In this document: one piece after another, positions 16,871 through 23,850 of the stretch | Numbering within the stretch: the first letter of the stretch is position 1 | How the letters are laid out: the number at the start of each line of letters is the position of its first letter | Assembly: GCA_965247035.1 (NCBI GenBank) | Contig: CBDFGJ010000003.1 | Span: forward strand, 806,001-870,000 | DNA length: 64,000 nt | Direction of reading: 5' to 3' | From: Azophilus sp965247035 | GTDB lineage: Bacteria; Pseudomonadota; Gammaproteobacteria; Pseudomonadales; Azotimanducaceae | Notes under the pieces: generated by a model | The model's database searches: none | The model's input: the letters and a program-made list of their open reading frames with translations, nothing else | What the model was told of the DNA's origin: nothing | Program-made: the position numbers and the translations under genes

Positions 16871-17065
16871 ATGAGCAGAAAACCGACCATTCACGAGTTG
16901 GAAGCCATCCTTGAGGAAGAAGAGGACACGCCGATTGAAATCCTGCCGAACGGTGAGGTCCGCACGATAGGCGGCAGCGATGCCTTCGAGCGAGGATCGC
17001 GCAAGCCCATCACCATGCGCGAAGACCTCGGCGGCGAATATGCTGGATCAGGAGGGCGATCTTGA
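16871..17065 (+). CDS. Small acidic protein, first gene of the ubiquitin-like operon
   Basis: The 64-residue protein has a helical acidic start (TIHELEAILEEEEDTP), a short strand (IEILPNGEVRTIGG) and a polar Gly-rich tail ending AGSGGRS. I do not recognise a family. A diglycine two residues from the end is what a ubiquitin-like tag awaiting JAMM trimming could look like, but 64 residues is short for a beta-grasp fold and the middle looks disordered. It has the best ribosome site of the operon, and its TGA overlaps the TTG start of the E2 gene. A small regulatory partner is an equally good guess. Confidence 0.7.
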   Translation: MSRKPTIHELEAILEEEEDTPIEILPNGEVRTIGGSDAFERGSRKPITMREDLGGEYAGSGGRS

Positions 17066-17436
17066 ATATCACACGTGTCCGTCAGGATATTGCCAGTGCA
17101 CAGCAGCACTTTGACTACGTGGAAGCGCACGCCACCGGTGACGGAAAATTGATGGCACTGGTCGCGCTGCAGACCAGCCGGCAGCTCTATACGCTGTCCT
17201 TCCGATTTCCCGAGAATTACCCCAATGGCATGCCAGCGGTGCACGTTCGACAACCGGCGCTGGCAAGCTCGCCGCATCGATATACCGATGACATCATCTG
17301 CTACCTGCATCCCAGCATGTGGAATCCCGGTCGACACGACCTGACATTCGCAATCGCGCGAGCGGCGAAGTGGCTAAGCAAATATGAAGTGTATCGGGCC
17401 AAAGGGCATTGGCCTGGAGCAGAGATAAAGCACTAA
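17062..17436 (+). CDS. E2-like (UBC-fold) conjugating protein with catalytic Cys
   Basis: This 124-residue protein follows the bacterial E2 pattern: a beta meander with FRFPENYPNGMPAVHV, then DDIICYLHPSMWNP with the predicted catalytic Cys80. A C-terminal helix AAKWLSKYEVYRAKGHWPGA, close to CBASS and other bacterial E2 proteins, ends in the usual W-P-G-x-E. It should accept an activated protein tag from the E1 encoded two genes on. The TTG start at 17062 has GGAGG seven bases upstream and overlaps the previous stop, indicating coupling. Four bases separate it from the next gene. Confidence 0.85.
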   Translation: MNITRVRQDIASAQQHFDYVEAHATGDGKLMALVALQTSRQLYTLSFRFPENYPNGMPAVHVRQPALASSPHRYTDDIICYLHPSMWNPGRHDLTFAIARAAKWLSKYEVYRAKGHWPGAEIKH

Positions 17437-17440
17437 GCCC

Positions 17441-17986
17441 ATGCCTGAGACCACGACACTCAAATTTCAACCCTTGTCCATGATGGACTTGCGAAGCCGG
17501 CCGGGTGAAATCCTAGATTCGGTTGCTGATGGTTCGCGTGCATTTGTGATCGAACGAAACGGGCAGCAAAAGGCCTGCCTGGTTCCGATTTCACATTTTT
17601 TGCCGGACATACCGGCTGATCGAATCGGCGAGGAGCTCGAGAATCTCGGCAACAACGACGAATCGTATCGTGTCGCATTCAGTGACAGCAAAGAAATCCA
17701 GCTGTTGTTCCCCAAGGTGGACTCGAAAAAGGCGATTGATCTCACGGTGACCTTGCCCCACGGTTACCCAGTCAGGGCGCCGCTGGTTAACGCCGAGCCG
17801 ATAGATGACGATTGCCCGAATCGGTGGCACGACGGCACGCTGGGCATCTTTGGCATGATGGAAAGCTGGAATCCGAGTGAGCACGACATTGTGCATGTAT
17901 TGGCGCTGAGCCGACGATGGCTCGCCGACTACGCACGGTGGCAGAGTAACGGCGTTTGGCCCGAAGAGGGTGGAGCGGAACAATGA
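17441..17986 (+). CDS. Phd-like domain fused to cysteine-less E2 (UEV-like) domain
   Basis: Residues 8-55 resemble Phd/YefM antitoxins (MMDLRSRPGEILDSVADGSR, then AFVIERNGQQKACLVPISHF). Residues 65-178 look like a second UBC fold: VTLPHGYPVRAPLV, then CPNRWHDGTLGIFGMMESWN and a C-terminal helix ending WQSNGVWPEEGG. Aligned with the E2 consensus HPN-x-DGTLCL, the catalytic Cys position is Gly135, as in eukaryotic UEV proteins that act as partners of an active E2. The protein may bind the preceding E2 or present a tag or target. The Phd half could bind operator DNA or a toxin. Its TGA overlaps the E1 start (ATGA). Confidence 0.75.
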   Translation: MPETTTLKFQPLSMMDLRSRPGEILDSVADGSRAFVIERNGQQKACLVPISHFLPDIPADRIGEELENLGNNDESYRVAFSDSKEIQLLFPKVDSKKAIDLTVTLPHGYPVRAPLVNAEPIDDDCPNRWHDGTLGIFGMMESWNPSEHDIVHVLALSRRWLADYARWQSNGVWPEEGGAEQ

Positions 17987-18834
17987 ACGAGCGACTGTTT
18001 GCCCGCATTCAGGATCTGTTCGATGTTGAGGCGTTTTCAGATCTGCGGGTTTTGATTGCAGGTGCGGGTTCCGGCGGCGGTCAAGTCGCCTTACATCTCG
18101 CGCAATCCGGGGTGCGCCAGTTTTCTCTGATAGATAAGGACGTGCTTGAAGATGAGAACGTCATTCGGCATGTGTGTGGCATTCGCTATCTTGGGCAACG
18201 CAAAGTCGATGCGCTTAGCGACGTATTGCTGGACAGAAACCCCGACATTCAAATTCGCGCCTACCACGAAAACATTGAAAGCTGGGACGGACTGCAGGCA
18301 GAGGTCGAACAGTCCGATGTGGTGGTACTGGCCACGGACAACGTAGTCACACGCTATCAGCTCAATCAATTGTGCGTCGAAACGAAAACACCATTTGTCG
18401 TCGGTAAGGTGTTCACGCGTGGCATTGGCGGCGACGTATTTGCTTACCGGCCGGATGCCGGTGGGTGTTTGGCTTGTCTGGAGGATTTTCTTGAGCGCGG
18501 TACCAAGTACCGGCAGGGCATTCGTGAGATTGACCTCATACCTGAAGAGGAGCGTGATGAGCGATTGTACGGTCTCAATGCTGAAGAGATTAAGGACTCA
18601 CCCGGATTGGCTGTTGATATCGCCTTTATTACCTCATTTCATGCCCGTTTCGTCCTGGATGTACTAGGAACTGCTGCGCCCGAGCGCCCTAAGTTTCTGG
18701 TTCCGATTGACGAAAACTATATCGTCTGGGGCAATCGGCCGGTGCCTCCATTTGACAAGAATTTTCAATTGCAGCGTATCAAGCTGCCAGCAATGGATGG
18801 TTGCATGGTATGTGGAGGCAACAATGAGGTTTAG
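17983..18834 (+). CDS. ThiF/E1-like activating enzyme
   Basis: E1-like enzymes adenylate the C-terminus of a tag protein. The Rossmann nucleotide site is LIAGAGSGGGQVALHLAQSG (residues 24-43), followed by the family signature LIDKDVLEDENVIRHVCG with the acidic residues and Arg of the ATP site. Cys pairs at 162/165 and 274/277 form a typical zinc site. At 283 residues it is a minimal E1 with no separate adenylation or ubiquitin-fold domain. The ATG at 17983 overlaps the previous stop by four bases and has GGAG upstream; earlier in-frame starts are less likely. Confidence 0.88.
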   Translation: MNERLFARIQDLFDVEAFSDLRVLIAGAGSGGGQVALHLAQSGVRQFSLIDKDVLEDENVIRHVCGIRYLGQRKVDALSDVLLDRNPDIQIRAYHENIESWDGLQAEVEQSDVVVLATDNVVTRYQLNQLCVETKTPFVVGKVFTRGIGGDVFAYRPDAGGCLACLEDFLERGTKYRQGIREIDLIPEEERDERLYGLNAEEIKDSPGLAVDIAFITSFHARFVLDVLGTAAPERPKFLVPIDENYIVWGNRPVPPFDKNFQLQRIKLPAMDGCMVCGGNNEV

Positions 18835-19741
18835 AAGAAAAGCGCCAAAGGTCACAGTGTCGATCTGTGAAGCGGCTTTGCGGTCGGTATTTGACGAGTG
18901 CGACCGCCATGATCGCGATGAGACCGGCGGGCGTATCGTTGGCGTGTTCAAGCAGGGCAAGAAAGGTTCGCTTGATATCAAGATCGCTGGTGTTATTGAG
19001 CCGGGGCCGAACGCGCAGCGGTCCAGCACGAGCCTTTTCCAGGACGGCGAGTACCAAACGCAGGTGTTCCGCCGTATCGAGGCAGAACATCCGGAGATAG
19101 AACACCTGGGCAATTGGCACACGCATCATGTCAACGGGTATCCGAAGCTGAGCGGGGGCGATATCGAAACCTATCATCGCATTGTCAATCACGAAAAGCA
19201 CAACCTGAACTTCTTTTATGCCTTGCTAGTCGTCGCCCGCGACCCGTCGCAGACCGGTTTGCAACGTTATCAAGTGCGCCATTACGTGTTGTACCGCGGT
19301 GACAGCCAAGTCTATGAGCTTGACCCAAGCTGTATTGAGATGACTCTAGAAGCGGCCGTGTGGCCTGCGGAGGCACCCAGTCATATTGCGGCCGCGCCGA
19401 GCGTGAACAACGTTCGCGCGACCGACAAGCATACGCTTGGGCAACTGTATCCGGACTTGCAGCCGTACCAGTCAAAACGCGCAAACACGGTGTATTGGAA
19501 AGGCCCGATGTCACTGGTTGATGGATCGATCGTTGATGTCATGATTCCGGAAATGATCGATGATCGACCCGGGGCCACGCCTTACTATCAGGTGCTTCTC
19601 AAGAACTCACCGATCGAGTGCGTCGAGCTCATTGAGTCGCTGAACGCGACCCGGTTTTTCTCGGCAACCTCCGCCGTTCATGGATTGGAAAACACCATGA
19701 ATCGGACACTGTACGATACACTCGCGCGGCTAGGTGCGTAA
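18824..19741 (+). CDS. JAB/JAMM-family deubiquitinase-like peptidase
   Basis: A zinc peptidase predicted to trim or remove the conjugated tag. The JAMM motif is complete: Glu33 in DETGG, His99 and His101 in GNWHTHH, Ser110 and Asp113 in LSGGD. About 120 further residues follow the core and end in a small domain (VYWKGPMSLVDGSIVDVMIP) that I do not recognise, perhaps a substrate-recognition region. The ATG at 18824 lies 11 bases inside the E1 gene with GGAGG just upstream, so the two are coupled. The longer frame from 18707 overlaps E1 heavily and is rejected. Confidence 0.85.
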   Translation: MRFRRKAPKVTVSICEAALRSVFDECDRHDRDETGGRIVGVFKQGKKGSLDIKIAGVIEPGPNAQRSSTSLFQDGEYQTQVFRRIEAEHPEIEHLGNWHTHHVNGYPKLSGGDIETYHRIVNHEKHNLNFFYALLVVARDPSQTGLQRYQVRHYVLYRGDSQVYELDPSCIEMTLEAAVWPAEAPSHIAAAPSVNNVRATDKHTLGQLYPDLQPYQSKRANTVYWKGPMSLVDGSIVDVMIPEMIDDRPGATPYYQVLLKNSPIECVELIESLNATRFFSATSAVHGLENTMNRTLYDTLARLGA

Positions 19742-19746
19742 TCATC

Positions 19747-20568
19747 ATGGAATCTCTAACGGTCTATGTTGGACAAGGTGAGTTCGCTGCCATTCGACAC
19801 CGCGGTGAAGCGGTCATTGTCGATTCGCGTTGGCCCGAAGATCTCGCCGAAGACATCAAACGCCAGATGCGTGCGTTTCTCAAGAAACAAGACGTAGTAG
19901 GGCTCGTATTAACGGGCTTCGACAATGATCATGCGGATCCGGTTGGCGTCGACTGGATACTTGAGTCCTATAAACCGGACTGGATCATGTACCCGAAGTA
20001 CTACAAAGATACCGACAATGCCACAGCGGTTTTCAACGTCATTCGTAAGCACGAACGGCGGCGGAAGGGCACAAGCCACCCGCTTCGCAAAGTGTCCGTG
20101 CGTCTCGACGAGCTTGACTCACGGTTGTGCGATCTGTCAATGTGCTTTAAGTATGAGCTGTTCTCGCCCCATATAGAGGACATGGATAACTCCAACAACT
20201 GCAGTCTTGTTCTGAAATTAACGGGTATTGACGGTGACGGATTTGCTTACCTCGTCACCGGTGACACGGAAAACGCGCGATGGGAGTCGATTACGGAAAT
20301 CTTCGGCAACGCGCTCAAGTCCGACGTGCTTAGCGCACCTCATCACGGCTCGAAAAACGCCTCGCACCCGAAGATGGCGCTTTTGGTATCACCGAACACG
20401 GTCTTGATTAGTGCCGGTGTCGACAATCAGTACGACCATCCGGATTCTCAAGCTTTGAAAATCTACGAGCGTGTAGCGGAGCACGTTTTTCAAACCAATG
20501 TCGAAGGCGGTGTGTCGCTTTACACGAAACGAAAAGATGATGATTTTGAAACATTGCTCGTCAATTAG
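19747..20568 (+). CDS. Metallo-beta-lactamase-fold protein (ComEC-type domain)
   Basis: The 273-residue protein matches the hydrolase domain found in ComEC/Rec2 and in stand-alone defence-linked proteins: LVLTGFDNDHAD (residues 53-64), YLVTGDTENARW, LSAPHHGSKNA and a late DNQYDHPDSQAL. The first His of the usual S/T-H-x-D-x-D-H signature is Gly57, while the Asp-x-Asp-His part and the later ligands are kept, so metal binding may be altered. There is no signal peptide or membrane segment, so it acts in the cytosol. It starts five bases after the JAMM gene and may be an effector or a nuclease-like processing enzyme. Confidence 0.8.
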   Translation: MESLTVYVGQGEFAAIRHRGEAVIVDSRWPEDLAEDIKRQMRAFLKKQDVVGLVLTGFDNDHADPVGVDWILESYKPDWIMYPKYYKDTDNATAVFNVIRKHERRRKGTSHPLRKVSVRLDELDSRLCDLSMCFKYELFSPHIEDMDNSNNCSLVLKLTGIDGDGFAYLVTGDTENARWESITEIFGNALKSDVLSAPHHGSKNASHPKMALLVSPNTVLISAGVDNQYDHPDSQALKIYERVAEHVFQTNVEGGVSLYTKRKDDDFETLLVN

Positions 20569-20577
20569 ATTGCCGCA

Positions 20578-21885
20578 GTGCGTGGCCGGCGATCACCCGA
20601 GACCGGCAGTTGCGACCCGCCGATGAGTGGCGGTGGCGAGTCGGGCAAGCTAGGACAAATAGGGCTAGCCCTGTCGGGCGGTGGCGTGCGAGCAACGGCT
20701 TTCCATTTTGGTGTGCTGGCGCGAATAGCCGAGGATGATCTCCTCGAGTCTGTATCGATGATTTCCAGTGTTTCCGGCGGCAGCCTTGCCGCGGGCCTCA
20801 TTTTCCAGACAAATGGCGGCGTTTGGCCGACCAGCGAGCAATACAAAAACCAGATCATGCCGGAGCTTCGCGGGACGCTGACGACTTCAATGCTGCAGTG
20901 GTCAGCGGCGTGGCGATCGATAGTATTACCGTGGCGCCTGTTGCGCGGTCGCGCGCATATCCTAGCGCGCGTATTGAAGACACAGTGGGGCATCAAGGGC
21001 TCGTTGCGGCAGCTACCCGAATCCCCGCGCTGGATCATCAATGCAACCTGCTTTGAGTCTGGCAAGAACTGGCGCTTTAGCAGGCCACGCATGGGCGACT
21101 ACATCGCCAATTACGTTGTTAACCCAGACTTTCCGATCGCTGATGCGATCGCCGCATCAGCGGCGGTACCGGGGGTGATAGGGCCGCTCACCCTTCGTAC
21201 GGCAGAACATGACTGGCACGCCTACCAGGGCGACGGTCAGCTTGAACCGGTGCTGCCGAGCGAAAAGCGTTTCGATCTGTGGGACGGTGGCGTGTACGAT
21301 AATTTAGGATTGGAGGCGCTGCACAAACCAAACGGCGGAATAAGAAGCGGCATTGACTTTCTCGTTGTCAGCGATGCGGCATCACAGTTCAGGTTTTCCC
21401 TGCGGCGTCGGTGGCCAAAGCCAGGTCACCGGGCGTTCCGATTGATCGACATCGCAATCGATCAGGCGCGCGCTCTGCGCGCACGCAGTGTCGTTGCCGA
21501 TTTTCAACGATATCCGGATCAGGGCGTGTACCTGCGCCTCGGCAATTCCAGTGAGGCTATATACAAGGCCGCGCAGCGTGATTCACCGCAAGGCTCCTTC
21601 CTGAATGCCGATGCTGTCAATGAAGTAGCGACCTTCGGTACGACGCTGCGCCGACTACGGCCTTCCGAATTTGAACTATTGACTTGCCACGGATTTGAGG
21701 TGGCCGATGCAACCTTGTGCAGTCGACAATGTGCTCGTTTCACGCACAGGCCCTATCCAGCCAACGCCAACGAACGAAAACGCGATTTTGAAAAGTATTT
21801 CAAACGCATCCCAAGCAAGAAAATTATAGGCCGGGTGAATAAGGCTGCAGCAGTAAAGCAACTACGCGAGCCGGACGGGCTATGA
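20578..21885 (+). CDS. Patatin-like phospholipase
   Basis: The patatin core is complete: oxyanion loop GGGVRA (residues 34-39), nucleophile Ser66 in SSVSGGS (first Gly of G-x-S-x-G is Ser), and catalytic Asp236 in WDGGVYDN. It is predicted to hydrolyse membrane lipids. In CBASS, patatins (CapV) are effectors that kill the infected cell, so it is the likely effector here. The start is GTG 20578, ten bases after the previous stop, or ATG 20623 (MSGGGESGK); neither has a good ribosome site. The gene ends the operon about 110 bases before an IS66 copy. Confidence 0.85.
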   Translation: MRGRRSPETGSCDPPMSGGGESGKLGQIGLALSGGGVRATAFHFGVLARIAEDDLLESVSMISSVSGGSLAAGLIFQTNGGVWPTSEQYKNQIMPELRGTLTTSMLQWSAAWRSIVLPWRLLRGRAHILARVLKTQWGIKGSLRQLPESPRWIINATCFESGKNWRFSRPRMGDYIANYVVNPDFPIADAIAASAAVPGVIGPLTLRTAEHDWHAYQGDGQLEPVLPSEKRFDLWDGGVYDNLGLEALHKPNGGIRSGIDFLVVSDAASQFRFSLRRRWPKPGHRAFRLIDIAIDQARALRARSVVADFQRYPDQGVYLRLGNSSEAIYKAAQRDSPQGSFLNADAVNEVATFGTTLRRLRPSEFELLTCHGFEVADATLCSRQCARFTHRPYPANANERKRDFEKYFKRIPSKKIIGRVNKAAAVKQLREPDGL

Positions 21886-21904
21886 TGGTTTCTGGTGTAT
21901 GACC

Positions 21905-21995
21905 TGAAAAATAAGATGCGGTGTACTCTGTTGAAAGATCTACCAGGATCAACAACCAACAGAGGAAACGCCGCATGCCAGAGGATACTATTTTT
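21905..21995 (+). mobile_element. Possible 5' end of an IS256-type element
   Basis: The stretch after the patatin gene leads to an ATG at 21975 (MPEDTIF) preceded by AGAGGA. This resembles the leader and first codons of IS256-family transposases. It is cut by the left end of an IS66 copy at 21996. An IS256 transposase fragment about 3.3 kb downstream lies in the opposite orientation. The match is short. Confidence 0.3.
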
Positions 21996-22076
21996 GTAAG
22001 CGCCGTTAAATCAGCACCTGTTTTTCCTTAAAAGTTCGGGCCAGACTCTCTCCTGATGACCACACAGGAGAAAGCC

Positions 22077-22403
22077 GTGAATGATGTAACCCATCCCCAT
22101 CCCCAACCACTCGGAGTCTACTGGCGGCAGCAAGTTGACGCCTGGAAACCCTCAGGGCTATCGCAGGCCGAATTTTGCAAAGTCAACGAACTGCTTCACC
22201 ACCGCTTCGTCTACTGGCGCGGGAAGTTTGAAGGTGTCAGCAGTAAGCCCCAGGTCAATCAAAGCCGAGGAGGATTTGCCGCAGTCAGCGTGCGGCACGA
22301 TGTGGATCGCGGTTTGACCTTGTCACTGCCCAACGGCTTGGTCGTACGGGGCATCTGCTCTGAGAATCCATCGGTGGTGCGTCAGCTGCTGGAGCAACTA
22401 TGA
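22077..22403 (+). CDS. tnpA: IS66 accessory protein TnpA
   Basis: Nearly identical to the protein at 11208-11534, with a few substitutions (for example DAWKPSGLSQAEFC). It starts with GTG at 22077 behind CAGGAG and overlaps the next frame by four bases. It appears complete. Confidence 0.8.
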   Translation: MNDVTHPHPQPLGVYWRQQVDAWKPSGLSQAEFCKVNELLHHRFVYWRGKFEGVSSKPQVNQSRGGFAAVSVRHDVDRGLTLSLPNGLVVRGICSENPSVVRQLLEQL

Positions 22404-22831
22404 CCACCCGCTATTTTCGTCCGGCCAATGACACGCCCCGGATCTACCTGTGCCGGGACCCGGTAGATTTTAGAAAAGCCAGCGCCGGGCCGGCGGCCAA
22501 AGATAGCCTGACCCATAAGGCGGTAAGGTACACGCTGAACCAGTGGGAGTATCTGATTGGCTATTGCGGGGATGGCCGGCTGCACATCAGTAATGCACTG
22601 GCGGAGAATGCGATCAGGCCTTTTGCTGTTGGACGCCTGGCCTGGCTTTTTGCAGATGCCTCACACGGTGCCCGCGCCAGTGCGACCTGCTATGGTTTGG
22701 TGGAAACGGCTAAGGCGAATAAGCTTGAGCCCTACGCTTACCTCCAGCATGTGCTGTCGCACATTGCGGCGGTGGGTACGGTGGAGAAGCTTGAGGCGTT
22801 ACTGCCCTGGAACATGAAACTCGAAGGTTAA
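22400..22831 (+). pseudogene. In-frame fusion of TnpB start to TnpC end
   Basis: The first 33 codons are TnpB (DPVDFRKASAGPAA); the next codon begins the TnpC segment KDSLTHKAVRYTLNQWEYLI, which runs to the family C-terminus. The reading frame is open across the deletion, giving a 143-residue chimera. It lacks most catalytic residues. It may be a chance fusion or a small regulatory derivative. Confidence 0.85.
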
Positions 22832-22877
22832 CCGGCGTATTGTTCAACGGTATGCTGAGGGTATCAATGGGGTCGAT

Positions 22878-23390
22878 TTAACGGCGCTTACAGTCTTTCA
22901 AAACTACTGGCCCCGTTTTAGCCAATAGTAGGTGGGTTAACTGCTGTCGAAGCGCTTTCGATCCAGCATCCAAACCTTTCGGCCAGTGGATATCAGCATG
23001 CCAGGAGTGCTCAGTCTCTTCCGGTTCCACCCATAACGAATGTCCGCAGACTTTGGTAGCACAAACCCCCGCCTTTTGAAAATATGCGGTGCCATAGATC
23101 TGATCTCGACCAGAATTCTTCATCACACGGGCTTCAGCGGCCTCCAATTCGGGAGGGGCCATATGATCGTTTCGGAAGGCAGATTGCGTGAAAGGGCGCA
23201 GTTTTGGAGTAGGTGCGGACTCTCTCAACATGCCATCAGCTCTTACATGTTTAGAGCGCCTTACAAAAACTGCCAGCGATTCTTCATCGCTAATTGGTAT
23301 CGCGTTATCCTGGGATATCTTGCCTGCAAATTCTCTCGATATGATCCCAAATCGAACTAGGAACTCCAGCGCAAAGATTTTCAGATCCAT
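22878..23390 (-). CDS. Third gene of the TIGR04255-type cassette, 3' end altered by IS66
   Basis: Starting at ATG 23390 the protein has a hydrophobic helix (MDLKIFALEFLVRFGII), then SKHVRADGMLRESAPTPKLR, DHMAPPELEAAEARV and DQIYGTAYFQ. I associate this small family with TIGR04255 genes, but its function is unknown. The start lies about 85 bases inside the preceding gene. The final codons (CKRR and stop) are supplied by the IS66 right terminus, so the original end has been replaced, with unknown effect. A longer frame from 23480 exists but overlaps the upstream gene more. Confidence 0.6.
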   Translation of the reverse strand: MDLKIFALEFLVRFGIISREFAGKISQDNAIPISDEESLAVFVRRSKHVRADGMLRESAPTPKLRPFTQSAFRNDHMAPPELEAAEARVMKNSGRDQIYGTAYFQKAGVCATKVCGHSLWVEPEETEHSWHADIHWPKGLDAGSKALRQQLTHLLLAKTGPVVLKDCKRR

Positions 23391-23850
23391 ATACGGTACT
23401 TCCTTCGCCAAATATTCCGGAGTACGCCACCTGATTAGAAGGCCCGAAACCCAGGGAAAATACTCTTTGAGGTGATACATACCACTCCAATTGTATATAT
23501 CCGTCCGACTCCGGACATATTTCAGGGCTAAAATCCAGATTCCCTATTTTCGTCAAGAAGTTATATGCATTCTCCATGGTTTGTGGAGAAATTGGACTAG
23601 CACCCTCTCCATCCCAATTAGGAACCAAATAGTCAAAATACTCAGGCCCTAAATATGCAACGGTTGGCGATTTAAGGAGAAAGCCAAATGCCTTTGATAC
23701 CTCATTATCAACCAGTTCCCCTGTATCAGAAGAGGCACGGGTTCGGGACGCAAATTCCTTTGCGGAAATTCCAGCAAAACCACTCCATGCAGTATTAATA
23801 GGTAGCGCCGCAATAGTACTGGAAGATGTGGCAATAGCGTTCATTCGCAT
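23305..23850 (-). CDS. Second gene of the TIGR04255-type cassette
   Basis: This 181-residue protein has the segment DYLVPNWDGEGASPISPQTM then AYNFLTKIGNL, followed by ESDGYIQLEWY and LGFGPSNQVAYSGIFG. The pattern (WDG-x-GA, then leW, then a strand-rich end) recurs in proteins encoded next to TIGR04255 genes. No catalytic motif is evident. Its start overlaps the TIGR04255 stop by ten bases. The role is unknown; a toxin, effector or sensor is possible. Confidence 0.65.
   Translation of the reverse strand: MRMNAIATSSSTIAALPINTAWSGFAGISAKEFASRTRASSDTGELVDNEVSKAFGFLLKSPTVAYLGPEYFDYLVPNWDGEGASPISPQTMENAYNFLTKIGNLDFSPEICPESDGYIQLEWYVSPQRVFSLGFGPSNQVAYSGIFGEGSTVYGSENLCAGVPSSIWDHIERICRQDIPG

Larger units (their letters stand above)
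21996..22891 (+). mobile_element. IS66-family deletion derivative (copy B)
   Basis: Both termini are present (GTAAGCGCCGTTAAATC at 21996, inverted form ending at 22891). At 896 bp it is the shortest complete-ended copy. It keeps TnpA and an in-frame fusion of the TnpB start to the TnpC end. The flanking bases show no target duplication. Its right end supplies the last codons and the stop of the neighbouring minus-strand gene. Confidence 0.9.

Noticed and set aside
18707..18823. Longer N-terminus for the JAMM protein
   Set aside because: It overlaps the E1 gene by more than 100 bases, while ATG 18824 has a GGAGG ribosome site.
14999..21995. A cGAS-like cyclase that would make the ubiquitin-like operon a CBASS locus
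   Set aside because: The only nucleotidyltransferase nearby is AbiEii, which has its own antitoxin and the AbiE motifs; no other candidate frame exists.
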